Shown piece after piece: positions 8,940-18,740 of a stretch of DNA of 64,000 bases; positions within the stretch are counted from its first letter, which is position 1, and each line of letters begins with the position of its first letter. The DNA is from Amaricoccus solimangrovi (lineage in GTDB: Bacteria > Pseudomonadota > Alphaproteobacteria > Rhodobacterales > Rhodobacteraceae). The stretch covers positions 62,001 to 126,000 of the forward strand of contig NZ_VFRP01000007.1 in assembly GCF_006385685.1 (NCBI RefSeq). Direction: 5' to 3'. Under the pieces are notes generated by a model that ran no database searches, was not told the DNA's origin, and worked only from the letters and a program-made list of their open reading frames with translations. A program made the translations under genes and the position numbers.

Positions 8940-9416
8940 TCAGCCCTCCGAAAGCGGCAGGCAGGTCGACTGTTTCACCTGCGCGAGCGCGAAGCTCGAT
9001 TCGATCGAGGCCACGCCGTCGAGCCGGGTGAGCCGGCGCTTGAGGAAATCCTCGTAGGCTTCGAGGTCGCGGACGACGATCCGCAGCAGGTAGTCCCTCG
9101 GCCCGGTCATCAGGTAGCAGTCGACGATCTCGGGCCAGCGGGCGACGGCGGCGGCGAACCGGTCGAGATCCTCCTCCCGCTGGCGTTCGAGCTTCACGGA
9201 GGCGAAGACGCTGACCGGCAGCCCGGCCTTCACCTGGTCGAGCACCGCGACGTAGCCCCGGATGACGCCCTTCGCCTCGAGCCGGCGGATCCGCCTGGCG
9301 CAGGGCGAGGCCGAGAGCCCGACCATCGCGCCGATCTTCTCCACGGTGAGCCGCGCGTCGGTCTGCAGCGCCGCGAGGATGCGCCGGTCGATCTGGTCCA
9401 TGCCGGTTTCTGCCAC
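8940..9416 (-). CDS. Lrp/AsnC-family transcriptional regulator
   Basis: The 158-residue regulator has an N-terminal winged helix-turn-helix (MDQIDRRILAALQTDARLT, then the recognition helix SASPCARRIRRLEAKG) and a C-terminal RAM ligand domain ending PRDYLLRIVVRDLEAYEDFL. It probably senses an amino acid. A GTG at 9416 is preceded by AAGGGA at suitable spacing; ATG 9401 is the alternative start. It is divergent, across about 130 bp, from the E1-type dehydrogenase gene. This pairing resembles the mdeR-mdeB pair of Pseudomonas putida methionine catabolism, so autoregulation and control of the partner are likely. Confidence 0.88.
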   Translation of the reverse strand: MAETGMDQIDRRILAALQTDARLTVEKIGAMVGLSASPCARRIRRLEAKGVIRGYVAVLDQVKAGLPVSVFASVKLERQREEDLDRFAAAVARWPEIVDCYLMTGPRDYLLRIVVRDLEAYEDFLKRRLTRLDGVASIESSFALAQVKQSTCLPLSEG

Positions 9417-9547
9417 GAATCTTCCCTTATGCCGTGATTCCTGGCCCGATCCGCCCCCGCGGGCACTGCGGACGCGCGAATTTGGCCACAAGTGGCGCCC
9501 AGCCTGCCCTATGCTCGCGGGAAAGCAAGCCTCCGGAGGAATCGCCG

Positions 9548-11968
9548 ATGCCGAGCGAGAAGATCGCGATCCTGAGCGAGATCGAGCGCAAGCTGCTCTG
9601 GCTCTCGACCTGGACGATCCACAATGCGAACCACCTGCGCGGGAACGCGGAGGGGATCAAGGTGGGCGGGCACCAGGCCTCCTCCGCCTCGCTCGCCAGC
9701 GTGATGACCGCGCTCTATTTCGACGCGCTGCGCCCCGAGGACCGGGTGGCGGTGAAGCCGCACGCGGCGCCGGTCTTCCATGCGATCCAGTATCTGCTCG
9801 GCAACCAGACCGAGGAGAAGCTCCGGAACTTCCGGGGATTCCACGGCGCGCAGAGCTATCCCTCGCGCACGAAGGACATCGACGACGTCGACTTCTCCAC
9901 CGGCTCGGTCGGGCTCGGCGTCGCGCAGACGCTCTTCGCGGCGCTGACCCAGGACTATCTCCGCGCCAAGGGCCGCGCCTCCGGCCAGCCCGAAGGGCGG
10001 ATGGTGGCGCTTCTCGGCGACGCGGAGATGGACGAGGGCAACATCATCGAGGCGCTGATGGAGGGCTGGAAGCACGGGCTCCGGAACTGCTGGTGGGTCG
10101 TCGACTACAACCGCCAGAGCCTCGACGCGGTGGTGCGCGAGGGGCTGTGGCAGCGGTTCGAGGACCTGTTCCGGGGCTTCGGCTGGGACGTGGTGATCCT
10201 GAAATACGGCGCGCTGCAACGGGCGGCCTTCGCGGAGCCGGGCGGCGAGCGGCTGCGCGACTGGATCGACGCCTGCCCGAACCAGCTCTATTCCGCGCTG
10301 ACCTTCCAGGGCGGCGCGGCCTGGCGCGCGCGGCTCATGGACGAGATCGGCGACCAGGGCGAGGTCGCCGCGCTGCTCGACCGGCGCTCGGACGCGGAGC
10401 TCGGGGCGCTGATGGGCAATCTCGGCGGCCACGACCTGCCCTCGCTCACCGAGGCCTTCGCGGCGGCGCGCGGGCATGACCGGCCGACCTGCTTCATCGC
10501 CTATACGATCAAGGGCCACGGCCTGCCGCTCGCCGGCCACAAGGACAATCACGCCGGCCTGATGACGGCGGCGCAGGTCGAGACGCTGCGCGCGGAGATG
10601 AACGTGCGCGCGGGGCGCGAATGGGCGCCGTTCGAAGGGCTCGGCGTGCCGGAGGCGGAACTCCGCGCCTTCCTCGACGCGGTGCCCTTCGCCGGCCGCG
10701 GCCGGCGGCGGTTCGCCGCGCCGCGCGTCGCGGTGCCGGAAACGCTCGACCTGCCCGCCCAGCCGGTCATGTCGACGCAGCAGGGTTTCGGCCTGCTGAT
10801 GAACGAGCTCGGCAAGCGCGACGACGCGCTGGCGGCGGCGGTCGTCACGACCTCGCCCGATGTCACCGTCTCGACCAATCTCGGCGGCTGGGTGAACCGC
10901 CGCGGGCTCTTCGCGCGCGAGGAGATGGCGGACCTCTTCCGGCAGGAGCGCATCCCCTCGACCTTCAACTGGCGCTTCGCCCCGGAAGGCCAGCACATGG
11001 AACTCGGCATCGCCGAGATGAACCTCTTCCTGATGCTCTCCGCGATGGGCCTGTCGCATTCGCTCTTCGGCGAGCGGCTGCTGCCGGTCGGCACGCTCTA
11101 CGATCCCTTCATCCAGCGCGGGCTCGACGCGCTGAACTACGCCTGCTACCAGGACGCGCGCTTCATCCTCGTGGCGACGCCCTCGGGCATCACGCTGGCC
11201 CCGGAGGGGGGCGCGCACCAGTCGATCTCGACGCCGCTCATCGGCATGGCGCAGGACGGGCTCGCCGCCTTCGAGCCCGCCTTCTGCGACGAACTCGCCG
11301 TGATACTGCGCTTCGCCTTCGACTACGTCCAGCGCGACGGGGAAGCGGAACGCGATCCGGCGACCTGGCTTCGCGACGCCTCCGGCGGCTCGGTCTACCT
11401 GCGCCTCTCGACGCGCCCGCTCGACCAGCCGCGGCGCGCGATGACCGGCGCGCTGCGCGACCAGATCATCAACGGCGGCTACTGGCTCCGCGCGCCCGGG
11501 CCGAAGGCGCGGGTGATCCTCGCCTATCAGGGCGTGGTCGCGCCCGAGGCGATCGAGGCGGCGGGGCTTCTCGCGGAGGAGCGGACGGATCTCGGCGTGC
11601 TCGCCGTCACCTCCGCCGACCGGCTGCACGCCGGCTGGTCGGCGGCGCAGCGGGCGCGCGAACTCGGCCACACGGGCGCGCGCTGCCATGTCGAGACGCT
11701 GCTCGCGGAGGCGCCGCGGGACTGCGCCATCGTCACGGTGGCGGACGGGCATCCGGCGGGGCTCGCCTGGCTCGGATCGGTGCATGGCCACCGGACCCGC
11801 GCGCTCGGCGTCGAGCATTTCGGCCAGACCGGGACCATCGCCGATCTCTACCGCCACCACGGGATCGACGCGCAGTCGATCGCCCGCGCGGCCCAGGCGA
11901 TCAGCCCCGGCGCCCCGCTCCGCCGGCTCCGGCGGGCGACGGAGGAAGAGAGGGCCGCGGCCTCGTAG
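9548..11968 (+). CDS. Thiamine-diphosphate E1-type 2-oxoacid dehydrogenase, AceE/MdeB-like
   Basis: The 806-residue protein resembles homodimeric pyruvate dehydrogenase E1 and transketolase. It has the active-site region HAAPVFHAIQYLLG near residue 75 and a ThDP/Mg motif beginning GDAEMDEGN and ending WWVVDYNRQSLD near residues 157-193. It also has a pyrimidine-binding half starting around 400 (QQGFGLLMNELGKRDD) and a transketolase-like C-terminal domain. It is shorter than AceE (about 886) and has no adjacent E2/E3 genes. It more likely acts as MdeB-like 2-oxobutyrate dehydrogenase in amino-acid catabolism. The start has GGAGGA 9 nt upstream. Its TAG stop lies inside a REP-like element. Confidence 0.8.
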   Translation: MPSEKIAILSEIERKLLWLSTWTIHNANHLRGNAEGIKVGGHQASSASLASVMTALYFDALRPEDRVAVKPHAAPVFHAIQYLLGNQTEEKLRNFRGFHGAQSYPSRTKDIDDVDFSTGSVGLGVAQTLFAALTQDYLRAKGRASGQPEGRMVALLGDAEMDEGNIIEALMEGWKHGLRNCWWVVDYNRQSLDAVVREGLWQRFEDLFRGFGWDVVILKYGALQRAAFAEPGGERLRDWIDACPNQLYSALTFQGGAAWRARLMDEIGDQGEVAALLDRRSDAELGALMGNLGGHDLPSLTEAFAAARGHDRPTCFIAYTIKGHGLPLAGHKDNHAGLMTAAQVETLRAEMNVRAGREWAPFEGLGVPEAELRAFLDAVPFAGRGRRRFAAPRVAVPETLDLPAQPVMSTQQGFGLLMNELGKRDDALAAAVVTTSPDVTVSTNLGGWVNRRGLFAREEMADLFRQERIPSTFNWRFAPEGQHMELGIAEMNLFLMLSAMGLSHSLFGERLLPVGTLYDPFIQRGLDALNYACYQDARFILVATPSGITLAPEGGAHQSISTPLIGMAQDGLAAFEPAFCDELAVILRFAFDYVQRDGEAERDPATWLRDASGGSVYLRLSTRPLDQPRRAMTGALRDQIINGGYWLRAPGPKARVILAYQGVVAPEAIEAAGLLAEERTDLGVLAVTSADRLHAGWSAAQRARELGHTGARCHVETLLAEAPRDCAIVTVADGHPAGLAWLGSVHGHRTRALGVEHFGQTGTIADLYRHHGIDAQSIARAAQAISPGAPLRRLRRATEEERAAAS

Positions 11969-11986
11969 GGCGGACATCTGTCCGCC
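11965..11986 (+). repeat. REP-like element copy 1 (stop codon of the E1 gene inside)
   Basis: GTAG foot followed by GGCGGAC, centre ATCT, GTCCGCC. The TAG of the foot (11966-11968) is the stop codon of the upstream E1 gene. Together with copy 2 in opposite orientation it brackets the minisatellite, like a bipartite REP unit. Confidence 0.8.
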
Positions 11987-11990
11987 ATCC

Positions 11991-12137
11991 GGCGCGCCCA
12001 ACGGCGGCGCGGTCGACGGCGGCGCGCCCAACGGCGGCGCGGTCGACGGCGGCGCGCCCAACGGCGGCGTGGTCGACGGCGGCGCGGTCGACGGCGGCGC
12101 GCCCAACGGCGGCGTGGTCGACGGCGGCGCGGTTGAG
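11991..12137. repeat. 15-bp GC-rich minisatellite
   Basis: Nine full 15-bp units (12003-12137) plus a partial first unit. The main types are GGCGGCGCGGTCGAC and GGCGGCGCGCCCAAC, alternating, with variants containing GTGGTCGAC and a last unit ending GTTGAG. A 30-bp higher-order period is visible. Since 15 is a multiple of three all frames stay open, giving low-complexity shadow ORFs; I see no evidence that it is translated. It fills the gap between two convergent genes. Confidence 0.85.
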
Positions 12138-12159
12138 GGCGGACCGAGGTCCGCCCTAC
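12138..12159 (-). repeat. REP-like element copy 2 (stop codon of guaD inside)
   Basis: On the minus strand: GTAG, GGCGGAC, centre CTCG, GTCCGCC. The TAG of the foot (12158-12156) is the stop codon of guanine deaminase. Inverted relative to copy 1. Confidence 0.8.
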
Positions 12160-13484
12160 GGGTAGCGGAATTGTTCCGGCCGGTCGCGGTCGTAGACGCG
12201 TTCGCCCGCGACATAGGTCCGGCGGATCGCGCGGTCGTCGCCCATGATCATTAAGGCGAAGAGCAGTTCCTCGATCGACTGGCAGTATCCGGTCCGGAAC
12301 GCCATGAAGGGCGTCGCCTTCGGGTCGAGCACGACGAGATCGGCCTCGTAGCCCGGCGCGATCCGGCCGAGCCGGTCGCCGAGGCGGAGCGCCTCCGCGC
12401 CCCCCGCCGTGGCGAGCCAGAAGCCGCGGACCGCGTCGAGCTTCGCGCCCGAAAGCGCCACGACCTTGTAGGCCTCGTCGAGCGAGCGGAGCTGGCTGAG
12501 CGAGGTGCCGCCGCCGACGTCGGTGCCGAGCCCGACCCGGACCGGCCGCTTCGGGTCCATCGCGTCGTAGAGCCGGAACAGCCCGGAGCCGAGGAACAGG
12601 TTCGAGGTCGGGCAGAAGGCGAGCGCGGCGCCGGTGTCGTGGCAGGTCTGGAAATCGCCTTCGTGCATGTGGATCGCATGGCCGAACATCGACCGGGGGC
12701 CGACGAGCCCGGCATGGGCGTAGACGTCGAGGTAGCTCTCGCGCGCCGGGAAGAGCTCGCGCACCCATTCGATCTCGGCGCGGTTCTCGCAGAGATGCGT
12801 CTGGGTGAACACCCCCGGCGTCTCGCGCACGAGCGCGCCGGCCGCGTCGAGCTGCGCCTCGGTCGAGGTCGGCGCGAAGCGCGGCGTCACGCAGTAGAGC
12901 TGCCGCCCCACCCCGTGCCAGCGCTCGATCAGCGCGCGGCTCTCGGTGTATCCCCGCTCGGCGGTGTCGAGCAGCGCGGGCGGCGCGTTGCGGTCCATCA
13001 GCACCTTGCCCGCGATCATCCGCGTGTTGAACCGCGCCGATTCCGCGAAGAAGGCGTCGACCGAGCCGGGATGGACCGTGCAGTAGACCACCGCCGTCGT
13101 CGTGCCCGCGCGCAGCAGTTCGCGCAGGAAGAGCCCCGCGACCCGCGCGGCATGCGCGTCGTCGGCGAAGCTCTGCTCGGCGGGGAAGGTATAGGTGGTC
13201 AGCCATTCGAGCAGTTCGGTGCCATAGGCGCCGATCACCTGCATCTGCGGGTAATGCACATGCGCGTCGATAAAGCCCGGGCAGAGGAGGCCCTCGTAGC
13301 GCTCGGGCTCCACGCCCGGGCGGACCGCCGCCGGGTCGTAGGGGCCGAAGGCGGTGACGATCCCGTCCGAAATCACGGTGAGCGCGTCCTCGTGATGGGT
13401 GAGGCAGTCGCGCGGCTCGCGCAGGAAGGGATCGGCGTCGATGCTGATCGCCGCGCCGCGCAGGGCCTTCGTGGTCGCTGTCAT
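12156..13484 (-). CDS. guaD: Guanine deaminase
   Basis: The 442-residue zinc amidohydrolase converts guanine to xanthine and ammonia. It carries the metal motif PGFIDAHVHYPQ (His75, His77), the GuaD-typical ELLEWLTTYTFPAE after it, then TQTHLCEN, MFGHAIHMHE, FCPTSNLFLGSG and GLGTDVGGGTSLS. These contain the remaining Zn ligands and catalytic residues. It is the downstream gene of a purine block: the NCS2 permease gene ends 65 bp upstream and the hydroxylase genes lie behind it. The product xanthine would feed a xanthine dehydrogenase. The stop codon lies in a REP-like element shared with the inter-gene minisatellite region. Confidence 0.93.
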   Translation of the reverse strand: MTATTKALRGAAISIDADPFLREPRDCLTHHEDALTVISDGIVTAFGPYDPAAVRPGVEPERYEGLLCPGFIDAHVHYPQMQVIGAYGTELLEWLTTYTFPAEQSFADDAHAARVAGLFLRELLRAGTTTAVVYCTVHPGSVDAFFAESARFNTRMIAGKVLMDRNAPPALLDTAERGYTESRALIERWHGVGRQLYCVTPRFAPTSTEAQLDAAGALVRETPGVFTQTHLCENRAEIEWVRELFPARESYLDVYAHAGLVGPRSMFGHAIHMHEGDFQTCHDTGAALAFCPTSNLFLGSGLFRLYDAMDPKRPVRVGLGTDVGGGTSLSQLRSLDEAYKVVALSGAKLDAVRGFWLATAGGAEALRLGDRLGRIAPGYEADLVVLDPKATPFMAFRTGYCQSIEELLFALMIMGDDRAIRRTYVAGERVYDRDRPEQFRYP

Positions 13485-13511
13485 CTGGTTCTCCCGGTCG
13501 CGCGGGGGGGG

Positions 13512-13533
13512 GGCGGACAGATGTCCGCCCTAC
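13512..13533 (-). repeat. REP-like element copy 3
   Basis: Minus-strand orientation GTAG, GGCGGAC, centre ATCT, GTCCGCC, located between the NCS2 permease stop and the guaD start. Here the TAG is not used as a stop: the permease ends 17 bp earlier with TGA. It is preceded on the plus strand by a run of about 10 G residues. Confidence 0.8.
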
Positions 13534-13549
13534 GGGCGCCGCGCGGATT

Positions 13550-14854
13550 TCAATGGCCGCCGGTCTCGGCGATGAACTTGTAGAGGAAGACCGCGGCGAT
13601 CACCCAGACCACCGGATGGACCTCCTTCGCCCGGCCCGTCAGCAGCTTCAGCGCCGCGTAGGTGATGAAGCCGAAGGAGACGCCGTTCGCGATCGAATAG
13701 GTGAAGGGCATCAGCAGCGCCGTGACGCAGCCCGGGATCACCTCGGTGATGTCGTCCCATTCGAGCTCGGTCAGTTCGCGCATCATCAGGCAGGCGACGA
13801 AGAAGAGCGCGGGCGCGGTCGCATAGGGCGGCACGGTGCCCGCGAGCGGCGAGAAGAACAGCGCGAGCAGGAAGAGGACCGCGACGGTGACGGCGGTGAG
13901 CCCGGTGCGCCCGCCCTCCTGTACGCCGGCGGCGCTCTCGATATAGGCGGTCGAGGAGGAGGTGCCGAGCATCGAGCCCATGAAGATCGCGCCCGAATCC
14001 GCGAGCAGCGCCCGGCTGAGCCGCCCTTCCCGTTCCGGCGTCAGCAGCCCCGCGCGCCGGGCGACGCCCATCAGCGTGCCGGTGGCGTCGAAGAGTTCGA
14101 CGAGGAAGAAGACCAGCACGACATGGACGATCCCCGCCGAGAGCGCGCCCCGGATGTCGAGCTGGAACAGCGTCGGCATGATCGAGGGCGGCGCCGAGAC
14201 GAGGCCCGCGAAGCGGTTGTCGGTGAAGAAGTAGCTGAGCACGGTGACGAGCACGATCCCGATCAGGAGCGAGCCCTTCACGCCCCGCGCCGACATGACG
14301 CAGATCAGGATGAAGCCGATCGCGGCCAGCACCACCTCGGGCCGGTGCAGGTCGCCGATCGTGACCAGCGTCGCCTCCGAGCCCACGACGATCCCGGAGC
14401 TCTTGAGCGAGATGATCGCGAGGAAGAGGCCGATGCCGACGGTGATGGCGATCCTGAGGCTCTGCGGGATGCCGCGCACGATGATCTCGCGCAGCCTGAA
14501 GAGCGTGACGATCAGGAAGAGCGAGCCGGAGATGAAGACCGCGCCCAGCGCCTGCTGCCAGGTGAAGCCCATGCCGAGCACGACGACATAGGCGAAATAG
14601 GCGTTGAGCCCCATGCCGGGCGCGAGCGCGATCGGGTAGTTCGCGTAGAGCCCCATGATCAGCGTGCCGATCGCGGCGACGAGGCAGGTCGCGACGAAGA
14701 CCGCGCCCTGCGGCATGCCCGCGTCGCCGAGGATCATCGGGTTGATGAAGATGATGTAGGCCATGGTCACGAAGGTCGTGAAACCGGCCAGGAGCTCGGT
14801 CCTGACGTTCGTGCCGTGCTCCTTCAGGGCGAAGTATCTTTCCAGCGTCTCCAA
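13550..14854 (-). CDS. NCS2-family purine permease (AzgA/GhxP-like)
   Basis: The 434-residue inner-membrane transporter probably takes up guanine, hypoxanthine, xanthine or adenine. The start reads LETLERYFALKEHGTNVRTE, typical of the AzgA subgroup, followed by FTTFVTMAYIIFINPMIL and the conserved APGMGLNAYFAY. The NCS2 signature region (GSMLGTSSSTAYIESAAGVQEGGRTGL) is intact. The start codon is TTG (14854-14852) with GGAGG 7 nt upstream; the longer open frame upstream is antisense noise. It lies between the hydroxylase and guaD genes, matching purine salvage or catabolism. Confidence 0.9.
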   Translation of the reverse strand: METLERYFALKEHGTNVRTELLAGFTTFVTMAYIIFINPMILGDAGMPQGAVFVATCLVAAIGTLIMGLYANYPIALAPGMGLNAYFAYVVVLGMGFTWQQALGAVFISGSLFLIVTLFRLREIIVRGIPQSLRIAITVGIGLFLAIISLKSSGIVVGSEATLVTIGDLHRPEVVLAAIGFILICVMSARGVKGSLLIGIVLVTVLSYFFTDNRFAGLVSAPPSIMPTLFQLDIRGALSAGIVHVVLVFFLVELFDATGTLMGVARRAGLLTPEREGRLSRALLADSGAIFMGSMLGTSSSTAYIESAAGVQEGGRTGLTAVTVAVLFLLALFFSPLAGTVPPYATAPALFFVACLMMRELTELEWDDITEVIPGCVTALLMPFTYSIANGVSFGFITYAALKLLTGRAKEVHPVVWVIAAVFLYKFIAETGGH

Positions 14855-14982
14855 GTCCGTCCTCCAGTCCGGGCGGTTCCCCGCGGCAAGGGGGAGCCGG
14901 GGCCGGTCGCGGGGGGCGCGCCGGCGGGTTGCGTCTCGTCTCGGGCGGTCGCGCCGGGCGGGGGCCGCCCCGGCGCCATCTC

Positions 14983-17700
14983 TCAGGAAGATCCGGCGGC
15001 GCGGGCGCGCAGCGCCCGGCTCACCACGTCGGCCGCGAAAGGCGTCGCGCGCAGGCGCAGGCCGGTCGCATCGGCGATCGCATTGGCAAGCGCCGCGGCG
15101 ACCGGATTGTAGGGGCTCTCGCTCATCGACTTGGCGCCGAGCGGCCCGACGCTGTCGGTGGTCGCGGCGAAGCGGACCAGCGTGTCGGGGCATCCGGCCG
15201 CGGTCGGGATCTGGTAGCCGCGGAAGGTGCCGTTCACCACGGCGCCGGCCTCGTCGATCCGGAGATTCTCGTAGAGCGCGGCGCCCAGCGCCTGGGCGAC
15301 GCCGCCCTCGACCTGGCCCCGGCACTGCATCGGGTTGACGACCGTGCCCGCGTCCGCCGCGTGCAGCGAGCGCAGCACCCGGACCTCGCCGTAGCGCCGG
15401 TGCACCACGACCTCGAACCCCTGGACGTTGAAGGCGACCGAGCGCGGCGAGCCGGCGGCGTCGCCGGTCGCCTCCAGCGGCCCGGCCGTCGCGGCGAGAT
15501 CCGCGAGCGGGAGCGTGGCACCCGCCCCCGTCACGCTCTCCGGACCGATCCGGCACTCCTCCGGCGGGGCGCCGAGGAGCGCGGCGGAGGCCTCCCGGAT
15601 CCGCGCGGCGAGCGCCGCCGCCGCCGCCTGCGTCGCGGAGCCGCCGACGACCGTGCCGGTGCTGCCATAGGCGCCGGTATCGTGGCGCGTCAGGTCGGTG
15701 TCGGACTGGTGGATCCGGATGCGCCCGGCCTCGGTGCCGAGCACGGTGGCGGCGATCTGCCGGTGCACCGTCGTCGTCCCGTTGCCGAATTCGGCCGTGC
15801 CGACGTAAAGATCGTAGCAGCCGTCGCCCGCGAGCGCGATCCGGCTCTCGGCATGGTGGCCGCGCGGGGGGATCGTGTCGATCATCGCCGCGGCCATGCC
15901 GCGCCCGACCATCCAGTCGGGTCCGAGGTCCGGCCGCTCCTCCGCCGCGAAATCCGCCTCCACCATGTCGAGGCACTGGGGCAGGCCGTAGCTGCCCCAT
16001 TCCACGTCATGCTCATGCGCGTCCCAGGAGACGAGCGCGTCGCCGGGCTTGGCGACATTGATCCGGCGGAAGGCGAAGGGATCGATGCCGAGCTTGCGCG
16101 CCAGTTCGTCCATCGCGGATTCGATGGCGAAATTGGTCTGGCTGAGGCCGTAGCCCCGGAAGGCGCCGGCCGGGACGGTGTTGGTATAGACCGCCTTCCC
16201 CTCCACCCGCTTGTTCGGGCAGCGGTACATCGCCACCGCCTCGCCCGAGCCGTGGAAGAGCACGCCGGGGCCGTGGTTGCCATAGGCGCCGGTATTGGAG
16301 AGCATCCGCGTCTCGATCGCCGTCAGCGTCCCGTCCGCCTTCGCGCCGAGGCGCACCGTCACCTTCATCGGGTGCCGCGTGGTGGAGGCGATGAACTGCT
16401 CCGGCCGCGTGTATTCGAGCTTCACCGGCCGCCCGGTCCGCAGCACGGCGAGCGCGACGATATCCTCGACCAGCATCTCCTGCTTCGCGCCGAAGCCGCC
16501 GCCGACGCGCTTCGTGATCACGCGGACCTTGCCGCGCGGCAGGTCGTAGAGATCGGCGAGCGCGTCGCGGGTCAGGAAGGGCACCTGCGAACTGGTGCGG
16601 ATCACCAGCCGGTCGCCCTCCATCCAGCCGATGGCGCCGTGGGTCTCGAGATGCGCGTGCTGCAGCCGCTGGCTCAGGTAGACGCCCTCGTGGATCGCGT
16701 CGGCCTCGGCGAAGCCCGCCGCGCAATCGCCGATCTCGCCCGCGAACTGCGCGACGATGTTGCGCGCGGGATCGCTGATCCGGGGGCAGGTCGCGTCGGA
16801 ATGCACCTGATGCGCGCCCGGCGCCAGCGCCGCCTCGGGATCGAACACCGCCGGGAGGATCTCGTAATCGACCGCGATCAGGTCGCGCGCCGCCTCCGCC
16901 GCGGCCTCCGAATCCGCCACGACCGCGGCGACGCGCTGGCCGATGAAGCGCACCACCGGATCGAGCACCATCGTGTCGTCCACGTCGTCGGTCGCAAGCT
17001 CGTGCCGGCCGGTCGAGAAGCGTTTCGCCGGCGCGTCCTTCGCCGTCAGGACGGCGACCACGCCCGGCACCGCCGCCGCCGCCGCGGTGTCGATGGCGCG
17101 GATCCGGGCCGAGGGATGCGGGCTGCGCAGGATCTTCATGTGCAGAAGACCCTCGATGGCGACATCCATCGTGTATTCGACCCGCCCCGTCACCACGCCG
17201 GGGCCGGCGGGCGCGGGCAGGTTGCGCCCGACGGCCGCGCCGCCCCCGGCGGTCTCGACATGGGCGATGCCCGCCACCGCGTCGCGGATCGCGCGGTAGC
17301 CGGTGCAGCGGCAGAGATTGCCCTTCAGCGACCGGTCGAGCTCAGCCTTCTGTCCCTGATCGAGCGCCGCCGCCGTCATCACCATGCCCGCGGTGCAGAA
17401 GCCGCACTGGAATCCCTGCGCGGCGAGGAAGGCCTGCTGCGTCGGGTGAAGCCCCTCGCCGCCCGGCCCCGAGCCCCCCAGCCCCTCGATCGTCGTCACG
17501 GCCCTGCCCTCGGCGCGGAAGGCGGGGACGAGGCAGGAATGCACCGGCTGGCCGTCGAGATGCACGGTGCAGGCGCCGCAATCGCCCGCGTCGCAGCCCT
17601 TCTTCACCCCGAACCAGCCGAGATCGCGCAGGAAGGTCCGCAGGCACTGGCCCGGACGCGGCTCGTCCTCGAACCGCTCGCCGTTCACGAGAAAGCTCAT
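14983..17700 (-). CDS. Molybdenum hydroxylase with fused [2Fe-2S] and Mo-pterin domains
   Basis: The 905-residue protein joins a ferredoxin-like domain (Cys36, 41, 44, 56), a helical [2Fe-2S] domain (Cys99, 102, 130, 132) and, after a linker near 160, the molybdopterin domains. Those show [40 protein letters not shown] and, near the C terminus, SMSESPYNP with putative catalytic Glu861. Domain order and length resemble the aldehyde oxidoreductase Mop rather than classical XdhAB, in which the Fe-S domains sit on the FAD subunit. With guaD and a purine permease downstream, xanthine hydroxylation to urate is the likely role, but another purine is possible. Its start overlaps the FAD subunit stop by ATGA. 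Confidence 0.85.
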   Translation of the reverse strand: MSFLVNGERFEDEPRPGQCLRTFLRDLGWFGVKKGCDAGDCGACTVHLDGQPVHSCLVPAFRAEGRAVTTIEGLGGSGPGGEGLHPTQQAFLAAQGFQCGFCTAGMVMTAAALDQGQKAELDRSLKGNLCRCTGYRAIRDAVAGIAHVETAGGGAAVGRNLPAPAGPGVVTGRVEYTMDVAIEGLLHMKILRSPHPSARIRAIDTAAAAAVPGVVAVLTAKDAPAKRFSTGRHELATDDVDDTMVLDPVVRFIGQRVAAVVADSEAAAEAARDLIAVDYEILPAVFDPEAALAPGAHQVHSDATCPRISDPARNIVAQFAGEIGDCAAGFAEADAIHEGVYLSQRLQHAHLETHGAIGWMEGDRLVIRTSSQVPFLTRDALADLYDLPRGKVRVITKRVGGGFGAKQEMLVEDIVALAVLRTGRPVKLEYTRPEQFIASTTRHPMKVTVRLGAKADGTLTAIETRMLSNTGAYGNHGPGVLFHGSGEAVAMYRCPNKRVEGKAVYTNTVPAGAFRGYGLSQTNFAIESAMDELARKLGIDPFAFRRINVAKPGDALVSWDAHEHDVEWGSYGLPQCLDMVEADFAAEERPDLGPDWMVGRGMAAAMIDTIPPRGHHAESRIALAGDGCYDLYVGTAEFGNGTTTVHRQIAATVLGTEAGRIRIHQSDTDLTRHDTGAYGSTGTVVGGSATQAAAAALAARIREASAALLGAPPEECRIGPESVTGAGATLPLADLAATAGPLEATGDAAGSPRSVAFNVQGFEVVVHRRYGEVRVLRSLHAADAGTVVNPMQCRGQVEGGVAQALGAALYENLRIDEAGAVVNGTFRGYQIPTAAGCPDTLVRFAATTDSVGPLGAKSMSESPYNPVAAALANAIADATGLRLRATPFAADVVSRALRARAAGSS

Positions 17701-18521
17701 GGCCGGAGCCCCGCGAGCTCGGCCCGGATCTCGCCGGCGAATTCGCGCGTCATGTGCGCGCGCCAGTCGGGAAGCCCGTGCACGTCGTCGTACCAGAGAT
17801 CATCGGGCACCTCCGCCCCGATCCGGTCGGCCAGCGCCCCGGCCCCGGGCATCGTCTCGAAGCGGAGCACCGCCGGGCGCCGGGTCGCCGCGGTGATCGT
17901 GAGCGCGAAGCCGCCCTCCGCCGGCAGCGTGCCGATCAGGAGCACGCCCGAGCGCCCGAGCGGCGTCAGCGACTGGCGGCGGAACGCGTGGCGCCGGCGC
18001 AGCGCCTCCAGGGGCAGGTCGATCGCGCGCAGGATCTCGCCCGGTTCGAGCGCGGTGTCGAACGGCCCCCGCGTGAAATCCGCCGCCGCGACGCGCCGCT
18101 CGCTCCCGTCCGGCGACCAGATCAGGTACGACCCCTCCAGCGCGACGCAGAGCGAGACCATCGGCCCCGCCGGCAGCGAGGCGCAGAGGTTGCCGCCCAC
18201 GCTCGCCATGTTCCAGATCTTGAACGAGGCGAGGAAGGACCGGCAGCATTCGGCGAGAAGCCCGCCCGCGCGCCAGTCCGCCGGCGGCTCGAAGGCATGG
18301 AGCGCGGCCACCTTGCAGGTCGCCCCGATCCGGAGCCCGGCCTCGCTCACCTCGAGCGCGGGCCAGCCGAGCGCGTCGAGATCGATCAGCCGGCCGAGGT
18401 GGCGCTGCGGTTCCGAATAGAGCCAGGTCCCGCCCGCGAGGAACGCGTCGCCCGCGCGCCAGGGTCCGAGATCGGCGCGGCGCGCCGGGCGGAGGATCTC
18501 GGTGATCGTGTTCAGATCCAT
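17697..18521 (-). CDS. FAD-binding subunit of the molybdenum hydroxylase
   Basis: This 274-residue CoxM/XdhB-type flavoprotein transfers electrons from the Fe-S/Mo subunit. FAD-binding signatures are [12 protein letters not shown] near residue 28 (a variant of the AGGTDL motif) and [17 protein letters not shown] near 105, followed by the CO_deh_flav_C-like half ([11 protein letters not shown]). It is first in the operon and overlaps the catalytic gene by 4 bp, so the two are translationally coupled. It is divergent from a LysR gene across 219 bp. An adjacent xdhC maturation gene is not present. Confidence 0.85.
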   Translation of the reverse strand: MDLNTITEILRPARRADLGPWRAGDAFLAGGTWLYSEPQRHLGRLIDLDALGWPALEVSEAGLRIGATCKVAALHAFEPPADWRAGGLLAECCRSFLASFKIWNMASVGGNLCASLPAGPMVSLCVALEGSYLIWSPDGSERRVAAADFTRGPFDTALEPGEILRAIDLPLEALRRRHAFRRQSLTPLGRSGVLLIGTLPAEGGFALTITAATRRPAVLRFETMPGAGALADRIGAEVPDDLWYDDVHGLPDWRAHMTREFAGEIRAELAGLRP

Positions 18522-18660
18522 GCCCGGCGCTCCCTGGCGGCGCGGCGGCGGGTGGCGAAGGTCGGGAGTGGCGTCATGGCTCTCGTCGGGTCTCGCGGAA
18601 CGGGTGGCGGCGGGCGCTGCGCGGAAAACGTGCGCTTCCCCCTCATTGCCTTGACCTTAA

Positions 18661-18679
18661 TCAAGCTTCGCGAAGTTGA
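18661..18679. promoter_or_regulatory. Putative LysR operator
   Basis: A 19-bp near-perfect dyad: TCAA, an 11-bp core containing the palindrome CTTCGCGAAG, then TTGA. It fits the LysR T-N11-A pattern. It lies in the divergent region between the hydroxylase operon and the LysR gene, 62 bp before the latter. A TGCCG/CGGCA dyad follows at about 18704. Confidence 0.55.
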
Positions 18680-18740
18680 AACCACCGATGCCAGCGCAGT
18701 ATGCTGCCGGAACGGCAACAGCCGCTCTCGGAGCGTAGAC

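Noticed and set aside
11688-12254. An ORF encoding GGAPN/GGAVD pentapeptide repeats
   Set aside because: The repeat is a 15-bp minisatellite that stays open in every frame; the frame's upstream half is a shadow of the E1 gene and there is no independent start or ribosome-binding site.
14929-18420. A 1,163-codon open frame on the plus strand opposite the hydroxylase genes
   Set aside because: It is antisense to well-supported protein families; its translation is an Arg/Ala/Gly/His-rich shadow typical of high-GC DNA with no domain motifs. Similar long shadows opposite the GH13 gene, cysI, the ABC transporter operon and phaC were dropped for the same reason.
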